A DNA stretch of 64,000 nt from Gordionus sp. m RMFG-2023 (Eukaryota; Nematomorpha; Gordioida; Chordodea; Parachordodidae), in NCBI RefSeq assembly GCF_954871325.1, contig NC_088775.1, positions 8,595,561-8,659,560 of the forward strand, written 5' to 3'. This document shows positions 44,271 through 54,839 of the stretch, in pieces (positions within the stretch are counted from its first letter, which is position 1; each line of letters opens with the position of its first letter). Both the position numbers and the translations under genes were made by a program. The notes under the pieces are model-generated. The model was not told the DNA's origin. It made no database searches and saw only the letters and a list, made by a program, of their open reading frames with translations.

Positions 44271-46099
44271 TAAAATATTATCCTTAAAAAGATCATATAA
44301 AATCATCAAAAAAGTTTCATAAAATCCACCTCATTTAATAAAAAAGATAATTTAAAAAAAATGATAAAAAAATTATAAAAGATTTCATCTAAAAGATATT
44401 TATCTAATAAAATTTACAATATAATTTCTCAATAAAAGATGTATTTATAAAGAAGATTGTGAAAATCACTAATAAATTATATTAAAAAGAATATTACATT
44501 TTTACAATATAGCAGCATATTATTTTTTTTATTAAAATAACATCAAATAAATAAATTTATTTTCATTTCAAAATATAATAATATAAATAAAAAATATTAA
44601 ATCATATCATGTTTATTTGTTGATAATAATAAAATATTTACATTAAATATAAATAAAATAAATTATTTTACTAAAATTTAAGCATCGATGCAGAATTTTG
44701 ACTAATTTTTAGCAGATTTATATAGGCTTAGCCGATTTTTAGGCTTAACCTAATTAGGCTTAGCCGATTTTTAGTTTTAGCCGATTTTTAGGCTTACCTA
44801 ATTAGGCTTAGCCAATTTTTAGGCTTAGGCTAATAGCTTAGCCGATTTTTAGGCTTAGCCTAATTAGGCTTAGCCGATTTGCTTAGCCTTATTAGGCTTA
44901 GGCGTAGTTTTTAGCCGATTACGCAACACTAGTCAAGTGTATCGAATAAAGTTATGCATCATAAAAATGATTAGAAATTTTAATTGTACCGGAGTTAAAT
45001 GATTGGTTTTATACATTTTTACGATAAATTTTTTGAAACATAAACAAAACAGAACAAATTATAGATTTTTATGCAGCCAAATCCCTCATTCACAAAATCT
45101 TACCCCATGGCCATGGTAAAATTGCTAAGCATCAGGGTAAAGTTGTTAAAATTAAAGTTGAACATAACAATATTGTTTAATTGAACAAATAATGTTGCAA
45201 TTTTTGACAATATTGATTACACAAAAAATAGCACATTTTGAGTGTGTTCATTATTGCATTATATCCAAATAAGATTTAAATGAGCATAAAGAAATTTTAA
45301 CATTCTTTTTTACAAAACCTAGCTATTTATTTAAAATATATTGATAATAAAATAGTAGACACAAATTATTATACTGGGACCTGGGGCGTCACTCGCCTTT
45401 ACAATCTCAGGGGGGCTCAAAGAAATTTATTTTAAAAATTATTTTTTAAAATAACTTCCTTTTTATTTTTAGATAACATGGTATAGAAAACAAAATTGGC
45501 TCTTTTAATTGTTCAAAGGGCTGTTACCCCAGCGCGCCCTAAGTGGCCCTACTGATTGGAACTCCATTCAATTATGCTTTCTTTCTTTCTTTAGAGGGTG
45601 TTAATCCCAAGAACATTAGAAATGAATATATTGCTGCAGATAATAAAATAAAAACCAGGGCTGTGAATCTAGAATTCTCAATCAGAACCCTTCGAATCCT
45701 CGATATTTTATTACACCCAACCCCCCCCCCCCCAACACTTTTTAAAATTTGAAGATACAGAGTAAAATAATTTATTTTTAAAATTCTTTTGGTTGCTAGA
45801 AAATATTTTTTTTGGGATAAATTTTTTAAAAATAAGAGTGATTATGAGAGAAATAACTGTCATTCAATCTACTATCGGTTTAAAAAAAATCTTTATTCAT
45901 GTCTGCCGAAATACCTAATAGCCCTAACGCCTCATATCCTAATGAGTAAGGGGAAAATGTAAATGTAGTAAATTTGGTGGAGAAAGAACGAAAATATCAA
46001 AAATGAGCCTGTGCTTCCAAAAATAAAATGGATAGGTTAGATTTTTTTAGTTATTACAGCTGATTTAAATCAGGTATCACCAAATAGGCCAGCATATAG

Positions 46100-46294
46100 T
46101 AGTGTTTAAAAGCCCGATTCAGGTGGATTTTAAAATGCCCGATCAAAGTTATAACCAAAATAATATTAAGTAAGTCTAGAGACTTTCCTCATAGATTGCA
46201 GAAAGGTTTGAACATCTCTAAATGACGAGGCCTACATAATTATCTTAATCGGCCATTTTTAAAAATCGACCCAAATCTGGGTATTGAACAAGTA
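46100..46294. mobile_element. Degraded MITE of the TAGTGTTGTT family
   Basis: Left end TAGTGTTTAAAAGCCCGATT; core with ACCAAAATAATATTAAGTAA and TTGCAGAAAGGTTTGAACAT; right end CGACCCAAATCTGGGTATTG as the inverse of the left end. Same length class as the copy at 14,525 but strongly diverged. Confidence 0.6.
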
Positions 46295-46375
46295 TCAATC
46301 TCCATCATGCAAATCAAAAAGACTTTTACTAATAATGGAAGAAATTTTTTAAAAGTTTTATAAATATTTTAGGTT

Positions 46376-46468
46376 GAATAATTAATTGAAGCTGATGGTG
46401 TTTTTTGCTTTCCTTGTAAGATCTATAACTTAAACATGAGGAATCACTATGCCAAACTATTCAGGTTA
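46376..46468 (+). pseudogene. hAT transposase zinc-finger relic (TTF-type)
   Basis: The plus strand reads EADGVFCFPCKIYNLNMRNH, which resembles the TTF-type zinc finger at the N-terminus of many hAT transposases (pattern D..FCFPCR.F). It lies just outside the hAT at 46,560 and in the opposite orientation, so it is part of another, otherwise lost copy. Confidence 0.45.
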
Positions 46469-46559
46469 GTATATAGATGTGTTCTTAGCCATATCCTTTT
46501 TCTCATAAATATTATTTGACAGAAGAGAATATTTAAGATATTTAAATGTGTATAGCTTA

Positions 46560-48427
46560 AACCTGTGCGTTGATGTCTCAATCGGCGGCGGCGCTATTTT
46601 TTAATTTTTTTATCGGCGTTCGGCAGCGGCGGCGATAAATTTATTTTAAAAAATTTTAATTTATAAATGTATTTTTTAAGGAATTTAATTTATAAATCAA
46701 AGTATTACATTTTTTTATTATTAATGGGCGCTCTTTCCTAACACAATGGTAACATAGTTTAATTCATTTCTTAAATTTTTTCCTGTCTCACTCCAATTTA
46801 AATTTATGTATTTTCTCACTCCCAGAAATAAACTATGGAATTGCATTTTTACTCAGATCAGAGTCACATAAACAACACATATTAGTGGGACATAAAGAAG
46901 TCCTTTTTGCATTGAGTATTACTCCAGCAATGGATAAAATTTTTTGTAGGTATAAAAAGAACCTTCCTAAAATTAGCAAGTCTAGGAAGTTTTCTTCGCT
47001 TTTTCTTCCAACAGGTTGTGCATCTTCTTCTGGTATATTATGTTGGCTGAGCAAAATATGACATTCTTGTTCTAGATTACTAATGTTGTTATAATCGTTG
47101 CTTGGAAGGGAATGTTCACGAGCTATTTTAGCTATAAAAGAACTGGATGCCTGCCCATTATCTTCAACTTGAATCTCATTCTGTGCAATTCTATAATTTA
47201 AAAGTTTTAAATGTCTAAGTAAAAATTGCAATGATGTCGTAAAATTCGAATTTAAATATTCTGAAACAATTTTAAGATCTTGAAATCTGGGGTCAAATAA
47301 ATTCGCTAATATCTAATGTTTAAAATATAATTTTATTAATAAAAATATAAAATAACTTGAAGTTCATTAATGGGAAACCTATGGTCAAGTTTTTTTGTCA
47401 TATTTTCTTTTAAGTTAGCAATCAGATCTATTGCTTCAGGGTTTCAATTTCACTGCGAAATAATAACCCTAAGTTTTATGTCGATCCCTTTTGGGAGGAA
47501 AGAAATCATGAACTCTCGGGGATTTAATATTGCGTAAAGCTCATCAATCATATTCCATTCATTAATAAAGAGTTTTAAAGATTGTTTTCCTATTTTATTT
47601 AGAACATTATTAATAGGAATTTTGTTTACAATACGAACACTTTCTAGCATAATTAATATGCTTTGCCAGCGGGTAGGGCAATTTAATTTTAAAGTTTTTA
47701 TATTAATTAGATTGGTTGGTGCAATGCCATTTCTATTATCCGATTCATCAGACATATCTAAATGGTCATCAAAGTATGGATCAGAATCATCAATATCCAA
47801 GATATGACACTCATAAATTGACTGCATACATTTACGATGCTCTTCCTCAATTTTACATTCCAAATCAGCTATTCGATATCTGAGGGCTGAAATAATTTCT
47901 CTAATTTTTTTAATGAGAATATCACTAAAATGGATTATGCTTATACGAATCTTCCTCACCTTTTTCCCCAATTTTAGGCAAGGTTCACAATAAATATAAT
48001 CAGGTATTATTGTGCTTTTCTTATTTTCATTCTAAGATTTCTAAATTACCTCCAGACATAACTTGATTTATGATTAGTAGAGAGAGTTGTTATTTCAGAA
48101 TTGTATATAGGGTAGTTTAAACCTGCAAGTCCATAAAAATAAATAATATATATATTGTTTGTAGAAATGAAATACGATATATGAATATATGTAAATGATA
48201 TACACTATTCTATTATATATAGCAATAGAATACAATTCATATGTTAATTTTATTAATGTTAATAAATTTAAATAATAATAATTTAATATATATATAATTA
48301 AACAGCATTCTAAAATATATACACGCCGCGCCACCACCATAAAATAAATTGGCAACGAGCCGGCTCCCGCCGATGATCTCAATGGGCGGCTGTTCCCGTG
48401 AATAAAATTGCCGGCAGCGCACAGGTT
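46560..48427 (-). mobile_element. Decayed hAT transposon with 8-bp target duplication
   Basis: Terminal repeats AACCTGTGCG and CGCACAGGTT, with GC-rich subterminal CGGCGGCGG motifs unusual for this AT-rich region. Flanks ATAGCTTA (46,552-46,559) and ATAGTTTA (48,428-48,435) are an 8-bp target duplication with one mismatch. It carries broken transposase pieces on the minus strand. Internally deleted relative to full hATs (usually over 2.5 kb). Confidence 0.8.
46833..47971 (-). pseudogene. hAT transposase pseudogene
   Basis: Two minus-strand open pieces, 47,450-47,971 and 46,833-47,231. The first contains LKLNCPTRWQSILIMLESV and FINEWNMIDELYAILNP, the conserved CPTRW...L..R block and the WxxI/LxxL segment of the hAT catalytic fold. 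The second contains SIAGVILNAKRTSLCPTN, the C-terminal dimerisation region. Upstream parts with the first catalytic Asp and the zinc finger are missing and the two pieces are separated by stops, so it is inactive. Resembles the piece kept in the 27,552 derivative. Confidence 0.75.
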
Positions 48428-48984
48428 ATAGTTTAATATTCTTTTTTTGGAGAATACGCACAAAATGTAATATTTCATTGAGGGAGGTGGGGCAAAAGTT
48501 TGTATTGAGCAGAACCCTAAATCCTGCTTCACTGTATTTATTGTTCTGGTATATTTATAAATGGAAATTTAAATAATGATACAAATTAGATACTTTTTAA
48601 TTTTTATATACATTAAAAAATATATTATTTTTTAAAAAAAATTATAGAAATTGAATAATAGTGATAAAAATTTTGAGTATATTTTAGAGGAAGGATTTAT
48701 GAAATTTTATAATTGCTATATATTAATGAGATTTTATTCGTTCAATTTGGAGTATTACATTTTTAGTAAAACATTTTTTAACTTTCCCGGCCATATTTAT
48801 TATTAAATCTTAGGCCGGAGTCTGGCCATGGGTAGATCTGAAAGCTTTAATTATAACTATAGCTTTTTAGTTCGGACTCAGGCAGGCTTATGAAATATTT
48901 CTAAATCGGGTCCTCCAAATAATAATTTAAATAATTTTGCAATTAGAGTTATTATTATTCCTCTCAGTTTGATGGCTGTTCCAG

Positions 48985-49310
48985 GTTTACCCGAATAAGC
49001 CAGTTCCCATCTGATCTGTTATAGCATCACGTGATGGTAACCATCCTGTCGCTGCCACGTTTTTGTATAAAAGCTTTAGGGTGATAAATTGCGATAACTA
49101 GAGAATTTATTTTATTAAAATTAATAAACTAGATATTATACTAAAAATAACTGAAGAAATAATTTTTAAAAAATCTTAAAAATATGGCCTTCGTCTAATA
49201 ACTTGTCAGCTAAAAAAATAGTTATCATATATAAACTACCTCCTCTTAAAATTCTAAAATATCAGAAAAGATGGAAGTGTGAAAATGAGTAGTTGCCATT
49301 GATTTTAACC
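48985..49310 (+). pseudogene. Duplicated copy of a neurobeachin WD40 exon with flanking intron
   Basis: At 49,018-49,098 the plus strand reads VIASRDGNHPVAA then KSFRVINCDN, against VIASRDGRHLVLAG and KSFRVLNCDN in the true exon 28677-28862. DNA stretches such as ATAAAAGCTTTAGGGTG are identical. The upstream part of the exon is only vaguely kept, the donor G-GT has become TAG, and similarity continues into the following intron (TAGTAGTTGCC at 29,0 kb against GAGTAGTTGCC near 49,300). A hAT of the same family stands upstream in both places. It is therefore a genomic duplication rather than a processed copy, and it lies next to the MGMT gene. Confidence 0.8.
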
Positions 49311-49503
49311 GAGTCATTTTGCTAATATCTTATTCAAGGCATTTTAAATAATCTAAACAGAAGTTTTAACAATACCCCATTTTTTGGTTGGATTTTGAAT
49401 CATATTATCTTATCTAACACGTTGGTCACAGACCTGTCCAAAGTGAGCAAACGTTCTAAAAAACATTTACATAATTAAATTATCATTCATTCATTAATTT
49501 AAA

Positions 49504-50666
49504 ATGCCTTGCATTTTGAAAAATTTTAACATATCTTATGATAAATTTATCAAATTTAATATACAATGCTGCGACTATGGTTTACATAAAATTGAGGTTA
49601 ATAATAGTTCAGACCATTTTATTTTAAATAAGTAAATTAATTGTTTTTCATATGATTATTATATTAAAATAGGAATAAACTATTAATATATGATTTTAAA
49701 CCTCATGAAATGAATAAAGTCATTTTATATATATTAAATTGGTTTAAGCTATATTTCGAAGAAGGAAATATATCAACTTTTGATCCAAATTATATTTGTT
49801 GGAATTTACATAGACATAGTAGGCTTGATATACCAAATTCATATATTTTCAGAAACAGATAGGTTTTTCTTGGAAACATGGAAAATTCTAATGGAAAATG
49901 TTAAATTTGGAGAAACAATCTCATATTCTAAGTTAGCAAGATTAACCTCAAATCCTAAAGCAATAAGGGCTGTTGGAAATGCTATGAGTAAAAATCCTTA
50001 CATATTAGTTGTTCCATGCCATAGGGTTGTGAAATCTGATGGCCAAATAGGTTTAAATAATTTCTATATCATTCCTTGACTGGTTCTTTTTTTTAAAAAT
50101 ATATCACTAACATTAAAAATATTTTTTTTTAAATTCATGTGAAATTAAAAAGTACTGACAATATAAAAAATTATAAATGAATAAAATATTAAATACTTTA
50201 ATATATTTTCTATTCATTAAGGAATATTACTACATATAAAAAAGTTAATATATATTTTTGTAAGATCCAGAATTAACTGGATAATTAAAAATTAGAATTT
50301 AGTACCTTTGAAAAAATAAGATTTAGTAAATCTCTAATAATATTTAAATTTTTTTCCTAGACTAAAAAACACTAATGATAATTTATCATTATAATGAGAT
50401 TTTATGATATTGGGAAATAAGGAGATAATATTTAATTGAAGTTAAAATTTTAAGCTGTTATTCCTTTTTTTATAAATATCTATTAGTACATGTTTACCCC
50501 CTCCCCTTCTTTCTCTACACCAGGCATAGATTATAAAAAATATATAAATGTTATAATTTTAACATTTCTGATAGGTAACTATTCTGCTGGGGTCAGTTTA
50601 AAGATTGGACTACTCAAGTATGAATCTTCACTTGCCTTTAACCAAAAACCGAATAAAGCTTCATGA
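49504..50666 (+). CDS. MGMT: O6-methylguanine-DNA methyltransferase, complete (4 exons, 187 aa)
   Basis: Suicide DNA-repair protein that takes the methyl group from O6-methylguanine onto its own cysteine. Exons 49504-49631, 49673-49818, 49853-50050 and 50575-50666 keep phase and total 564 nt with the stop. The N-terminal domain is divergent (YGLHKIEV against GLHEIKL in human). The C-terminal DNA-binding domain is clear: [15 protein letters not shown], the [12 protein letters not shown] helix with the arginine finger (R130), the hinge KNP, the active site PCHRVV with Cys147, and GNYSAG in the last exon. Human MGMT has 207 aa with a longer tail. All catalytic residues I can check are present. 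Introns are 41, 34 and 524 nt; the 34-nt one is exceptionally short (see findings). An AATAAA lies in the last codons (50,652). Confidence 0.88.
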
Positions 50667-51234
50667 CAACAAAAAATATTCCAATTAGCTAAAGAATATT
50701 GTGTTCAATCTTAACATTTTAATGTTTATATATAATATATCAATAATTTTAATTGTTATTATATCCATACATTATATTTTTTAAACTGGCTAAAAAAAAT
50801 ATATTTTTTTGTATTTACTCAATTTATTTAATAATTATTATAATTAAGTGTCTATAAAAAAAATTGATAATAAATTTCTTCATGAACCAAATTCTCATGA
50901 TATATTATATATATTTGCATCATTTATAATATATTGTGCTAATATTATTCTACTTTATATTTTAATGGTCTTTCGTTTATAATTTTATATTATCTGTTTG
51001 TATATTGTTTTGCGGTTATAAATCAAGTATTTAAATTATCGTTAAATATAAAAAGTTAATTTATTTTCTTGTTGAAATAATATTCAAATGTTTTTTTTAT
51101 ATCCAATTAACTTTCTTTTTAAAAAAATTTAATGTAATAAAATTGATTCGCAATGTATATAAACAAGTAAATATTTTAATATAGATTCATAAGTATACAA
51201 ATAATTAATAAATACGGAACATAAATCATAATAT
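50667..51234. other. AT-rich convergent intergenic stretch
   Basis: Between the MGMT stop and a palindromic MITE. Very AT-rich; no ORF, motif or repeat of note seen. Confidence 0.5.
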
Positions 51235-51595
51235 ATATGTCCTATGGTATGTGGATTCGGAATCCGTGGGGATTATAAATCTCTTGATTTTAAATCCTTT
51301 ACCGATGGTGATTTAAAATCCGATTTAACCGAAAATGTATTCTAGCATGTGTAGAATATTTACTCTATAAATTTACGCCATAGACATTTTAGTATTTTTT
51401 AATTTATATGAAAAATCCATATAAAAATTGATATAAATTAGAAGTAGTTCTATTCATGGCAACTGAAATTTATAGGGTAAATACTCTACACATGCTAGAA
51501 TACATTTCAGGTTAAATCGGATTTTAAAATTTTTTAAATCGTCCTTGGTAAAGGATGTAAAATCAAGAGATTCCGAATCCCCATACGACATATAT
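51235..51595. mobile_element. Palindromic MITE, about 360 bp
   Basis: Nearly complete inverted repeat. The left arm reads GTATGTGGATTCGGAATCC, then AATCTCTTGATTTTAAATCC and TTTACC. The right arm reads GGTAAAGGATGTAAAATCAA, then GAGATTCCGAATCCCCATAC. A second inner pair is GTATTCTAGCATGTGTAGA with TCTACACATGCTAGAATAC. Flanks are AT-rich, so the target site cannot be read; superfamily unknown. Confidence 0.75.
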
Positions 51596-51841
51596 AAATA
51601 TATATATACTTATAAATTGTGAGAAAGATCATTATTATTTCATTACCACTTAAATAAATATCTTGTCTAACTCGATTCTAAAATACCTACATATAAAAAC
51701 AGATAACATAAAATTAAAAACAAAGGACTATTAAAATATAAATTAGAAAAATATTACTACATATATGTTAATCAAATAGAATCATTACTTGTTAATTTAG
51801 ATAATTTAAGAAAATTATAATGATAAATTTATACTTTCGTT

Positions 51842-52445
51842 TTAAAATATAGTAAGTAGAGAAATGAAGCTGTTGCTATATTCACCAAGTATTATTGAAT
51901 TCCTTAATATATTAATTTTCTTTAACTCGCGTTTTTCTAGATTTATTTTTATGGATATAGATAAAGTATAAATTAAGTGTAAAATGTATATAAACCTTAG
52001 AAAAATATCAGCACATGATACCAGGAAGGCTATAATAAAGTACTCTATATTACGATAACAAGCAATACCCAGTCTGTAAGAGTTACCCCTCTGAGAAGAA
52101 CAACTTAAATTCTCTATCTCAGTCCACCTTGGCTGTAACACAGTAATTCCATCTAATTCTGTTGGCTGTATTAATATAATAGATAATAAAGGGCATCAAC
52201 CTACTGCATTACAAATATTTCCATAAAAACTAACCTGCACCAAAGCAATGAACATCATTATACTACAAGTTTCAAAAAGGCTAATACACAATTTATTCTT
52301 AAACAAGTTTGTCTCCTAAATTATAGTTTAAAAAGATCGATAATATTACCTTGGTTTTACAACTTTCTTCTAGACTATTATACTTGTGTTGATTTCTCAG
52401 CCAAATCAACAAATTCACATTTTGCCCCAGGCAACGACGAAACAT
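51842..52445 (-). CDS. Candidate small membrane protein, 4 exons, 135 aa, unrecognised
   Basis: Minus-strand exons 52445-52350, 52315-52235, 52165-51996 and 51902-51842, separated by 34, 69 and 93 nt, keep phase 0, 0, 2 and run from ATG to TAA. Every border has GT or AG; donors GTAATA, GTTAGT and GTTTAT. The product begins MFRRCLGQNVN. It has a hydrophobic segment about residues 39-57 (ISLFETCSIMMFIALV) and a cysteine-containing loop with LQPRWTEIENLSC and RLGIACYRN, then a second hydrophobic segment (YFIIAFLVSCADIFL) and a short hydrophobic end. Trp followed by G-x-x-C after the first membrane segment recalls claudin-like tetraspan proteins, but this is only a loose resemblance. I do not recognise the gene. 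The very short introns could also mean that some exon borders are wrong. Confidence 0.4.
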
Positions 52446-53182
52446 TAAAAAAAAAATACTCCGACCTACAAAATTAACTTTTTTATGCTCGTTATTAATG
52501 CCTTATGAAGCTTTGACGATAGTGCTTTCCAAAAATTTCATTACTCTCTGAAAAAAAATAATGTAGATACTGGAGAGGAGATCCACGGGAAATGTTTTAT
52601 CGATACAATGAATTGAATATCTTTAGAGATCTCTCGATGTAGATTTAGTATTAAATCTCATACCTTTGTTATGCCTTTTTTTTGTTACCCCTTTTATCCA
52701 CTCTTTAGGAGATTTTACCAATAATTTTTTTTACACAATTCATTTATTTTTTACATGTGTAAGGTTTCTATTATTTTTTACTACACAAGATATAAGCATG
52801 TGTAAAATTTTAAATATCTTTTTAAATTCAATATTAAAAAATATATATGTAAATTAATTTTCATTAGGTTTGTTAACATCATCTGCATGCATACTTCTTC
52901 ATTCGTTGAATTTTATTGCAAGAGAAAAATAAGATATTAAATGAATGATATTATGATTGAAAATAAGTTGCAATATAAATGTTAGAATCTACCATTTTGA
53001 GCAAGTTTACATAAAAAGACTTAAGAAACATAAAAATGGAATAAGTTTCTTAAAATAAATTATTTTTCCAATTCCTTTTAAGAAAGGTAGAACCTTATTG
53101 TGAGCAAAATTGCATATATACAAGAAAAATTTTATTTAGTAGGGTTAAGGCTTTATCTTAACCTTTTTATCTCCGCCTTTAG
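52446..53182. other. Intergenic stretch upstream of the minus-strand candidate gene
   Basis: AT-rich, no supported gene. It must hold the promoter of the 52,445 gene if that is real; no convincing TATA or initiator was found on the minus strand. Confidence 0.4.
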
Positions 53183-53240
53183 ATTTAGAAGAAAGTATTG
53201 GACTTTTGTGCGAAAATCTACCTGCGGCGGTCCACCAACG
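53183..53240 (+). CDS. Possible single exon of an unidentified gene
   Basis: A block of host-like base composition between a good acceptor (CTCCGCCTTTAG) and a donor (CAACG/GTTCAT) reads DLEESIGLLCENLPAAVHQR in phase 1 to 2. No adjoining exon with matching phase could be found, so it is either an isolated relic or part of a gene whose other exons I cannot see. Confidence 0.25.
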
Positions 53241-53945
53241 GTTCATATTTACTTAATATCCAGTTTGATATAAATGAGGAATATCTAGTGTAGCTCCGTT
53301 GTTTAATAACACTATAAAACATGTATTTGGAAAAAGCCCATCGTGTAAGAAATGTTTAGTACTTTTTTGGTTAGGTTATTTTCATACGTTTTTAAATTTT
53401 TTAAAAAACTTTTTACGGTTCAAAATAATATTGCCAGATATTTATTTTAAGAGTTGACACAAAATGAAATAACCATGTTTCTATTTTTTATTTAAATCTA
53501 GCAGAATAAATATCGCAATTTATATAAATTTTTAATTTTTAGATTTGATTTACCTATTTCTTAGATATGCCATCACAAACAAAATAATTTAAAAGGGTGA
53601 TAAAAATATAAAGTGTTAAGCGTTAAGCCTTTTAATGTACATATAATGTCCATGTTAAATTGGGAATGTGTAATTGTACAAAGGGTTCAAATGGTGCACT
53701 ATACCAGCCTTAGGTTAATATGTTGTTAAATATTTTATTTAGGCTTATATCATGAAAGAGTTCAAAGAAATTTTTGTAAATGCGCTCCCAATTACTATAT
53801 AAGACAGTTTTAGCCTTTACCTTTTAGCTTTAGGTTAATGTTGGCAGTCCCTGACTTTATCTATGAAAAATATTAAAAAGGATTTTAAGCTTCCTGATTT
53901 AATCGAAATTTTTTTTTTATAACAATAAAAATTCGAATAATCTCC

Positions 53946-54830
53946 ATGGAATTGAAACATTTTCCAATAATAATGATAATTATATTTACTGAAGTCAGCG
54001 TCTACATGACAGGATTTTCACTGGATGCAAACCCCCTTCAAAAACCTTTGCCTACCCCCCTAAAAAATCCCCGCCGTCTTCGGCGGAGATGTCTCTTTTT
54101 CATTATTTACACCTATTTATTTATTGATACTCTTTTCAAATAATTTATAATGGATAACTTAAATTATCTACTACCAACTATCGATATTTTGTGAATATAA
54201 AGAATTTATTTTTTAGATAATAAATTTAATTAAAACCTCCGTTATTTACAATGAATTAATTATTATGGCATTATGAGCTTGCTGAAATATTTAAACCTTT
54301 TAAATTATATTTAAAAGGATAGTTTATTTGGAAAACAATGTGTATGATTGTTTGCAATATATAGATTTGGTCGATGAATTGTATTATAATAATACTATAA
54401 TAAAAGTATTAATTTTTACAGCAATAAACTTTGTCTTATTTCATCTCAAAATTTAATAGATAACCCCCAAAAAAATTTATCCTACCCCCATTAAAGCAGC
54501 TTACCCCCTACCCCCTCAAAAAAATGGGATGCAAACTGTTCCTAACCCTCCCGCTCATGTAGACGCTGACTGAAGTAGAATTAATGACATTAGAGGATGC
54601 TGAAGATTTATCCAACGATATATACAATAAAGCCATTTTATCGAAAGCAACAAAATTATTTTATCATAAATTAAAAATGATTTAAAAATTAAAAAACCTC
54701 AACTAATTTTATCAATATTTTTAAACAAAAAACTTATTATCGAAAGGAATCAAAAATCCAAGTCCAACCTATCTTTGGATATAAGAGAAAGAATGAAAAA
54801 AATAAAACGCAAATATAACATTAGCTAATC
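53946..54830 (+). pseudogene. Coding-like region interrupted by a hAT MITE
   Basis: An open stretch starts at ATG 53,946, is cut at 53,995 by the MITE 53,996-54,568, and continues after the target duplication as TEVELMTLEDAEDLSNDI and KAILSKATKLFYHKLK. A one-base frame change then separates it from a further open stretch ending KSNLSLDIRERMKKIKRKY before a stop at 54,829. The amino acid mix looks protein-like and helical, not random AT-rich translation. I do not recognise the family. The MITE insertion and the frame change suggest a dead or dying host gene, or its last exon. Confidence 0.35.
53996..54568. mobile_element. hAT-type MITE with perfect 8-bp target duplication
   Basis: 573 bp. The ends CAGCGTCTACATGA and TCATGTAGACGCTG are perfect inverted repeats. 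The exact duplication ACTGAAGT is at 53,988-53,995 and 54,569-54,576. Both subterminal regions carry GGATGCAAAC and C-rich runs, and a hairpin CCGCCGTCTTCGGCGG lies near the left end. Sharp ends suggest a fairly recent insertion. Confidence 0.9.
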
Positions 54831-54839
54831 TTTTATATA

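Larger units (their letters stand above)
40805..44931. mobile_element. Giant foldback hAT-type element, 4,127 bp, perfect 8-bp target duplication
   Basis: Starts TAGTGTTGCGTAATCGGCTA and ends with the reverse complement of TAGTGTTGCGTAATCGGCTA. An exact GTCAAGTG duplication lies at 40,797-40,804 and 44,932-44,939. From each end inward come (1) a cluster of short repeats of the type GGCTAAGCCTAAAAATCGGC, (2) about 400 bp of unique AT-rich sequence, inverted in the other arm (41,070-41,520 against 44,270-44,690), and (3) an array of about 119-bp repeats, 12 on the left and 10 on the right in opposite orientation. The centre (about 42,886-43,185) is a single-copy spacer with no clear gene. No transposase is encoded. 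The TAGTG ends and 8-bp target site match hAT transposases, which would have to act in trans. The arms are similar enough to fold into a hairpin of about 2 kb. Confidence 0.88.
44940..46550. other. Intergenic stretch with a 13-bp poly-C tract and transposon debris
   Basis: No host gene seen. It contains a poly-C run at 45,721-45,733, the MITE relic at 46,100-46,294 and a hAT zinc-finger relic at 46,376-46,468. Confidence 0.5.

Noticed and set aside
53796-53803. TATATAAG as a possible promoter for the 53,946 open frame.
   Set aside because: No initiator 25 to 32 nt downstream, and the downstream frame itself is doubtful.
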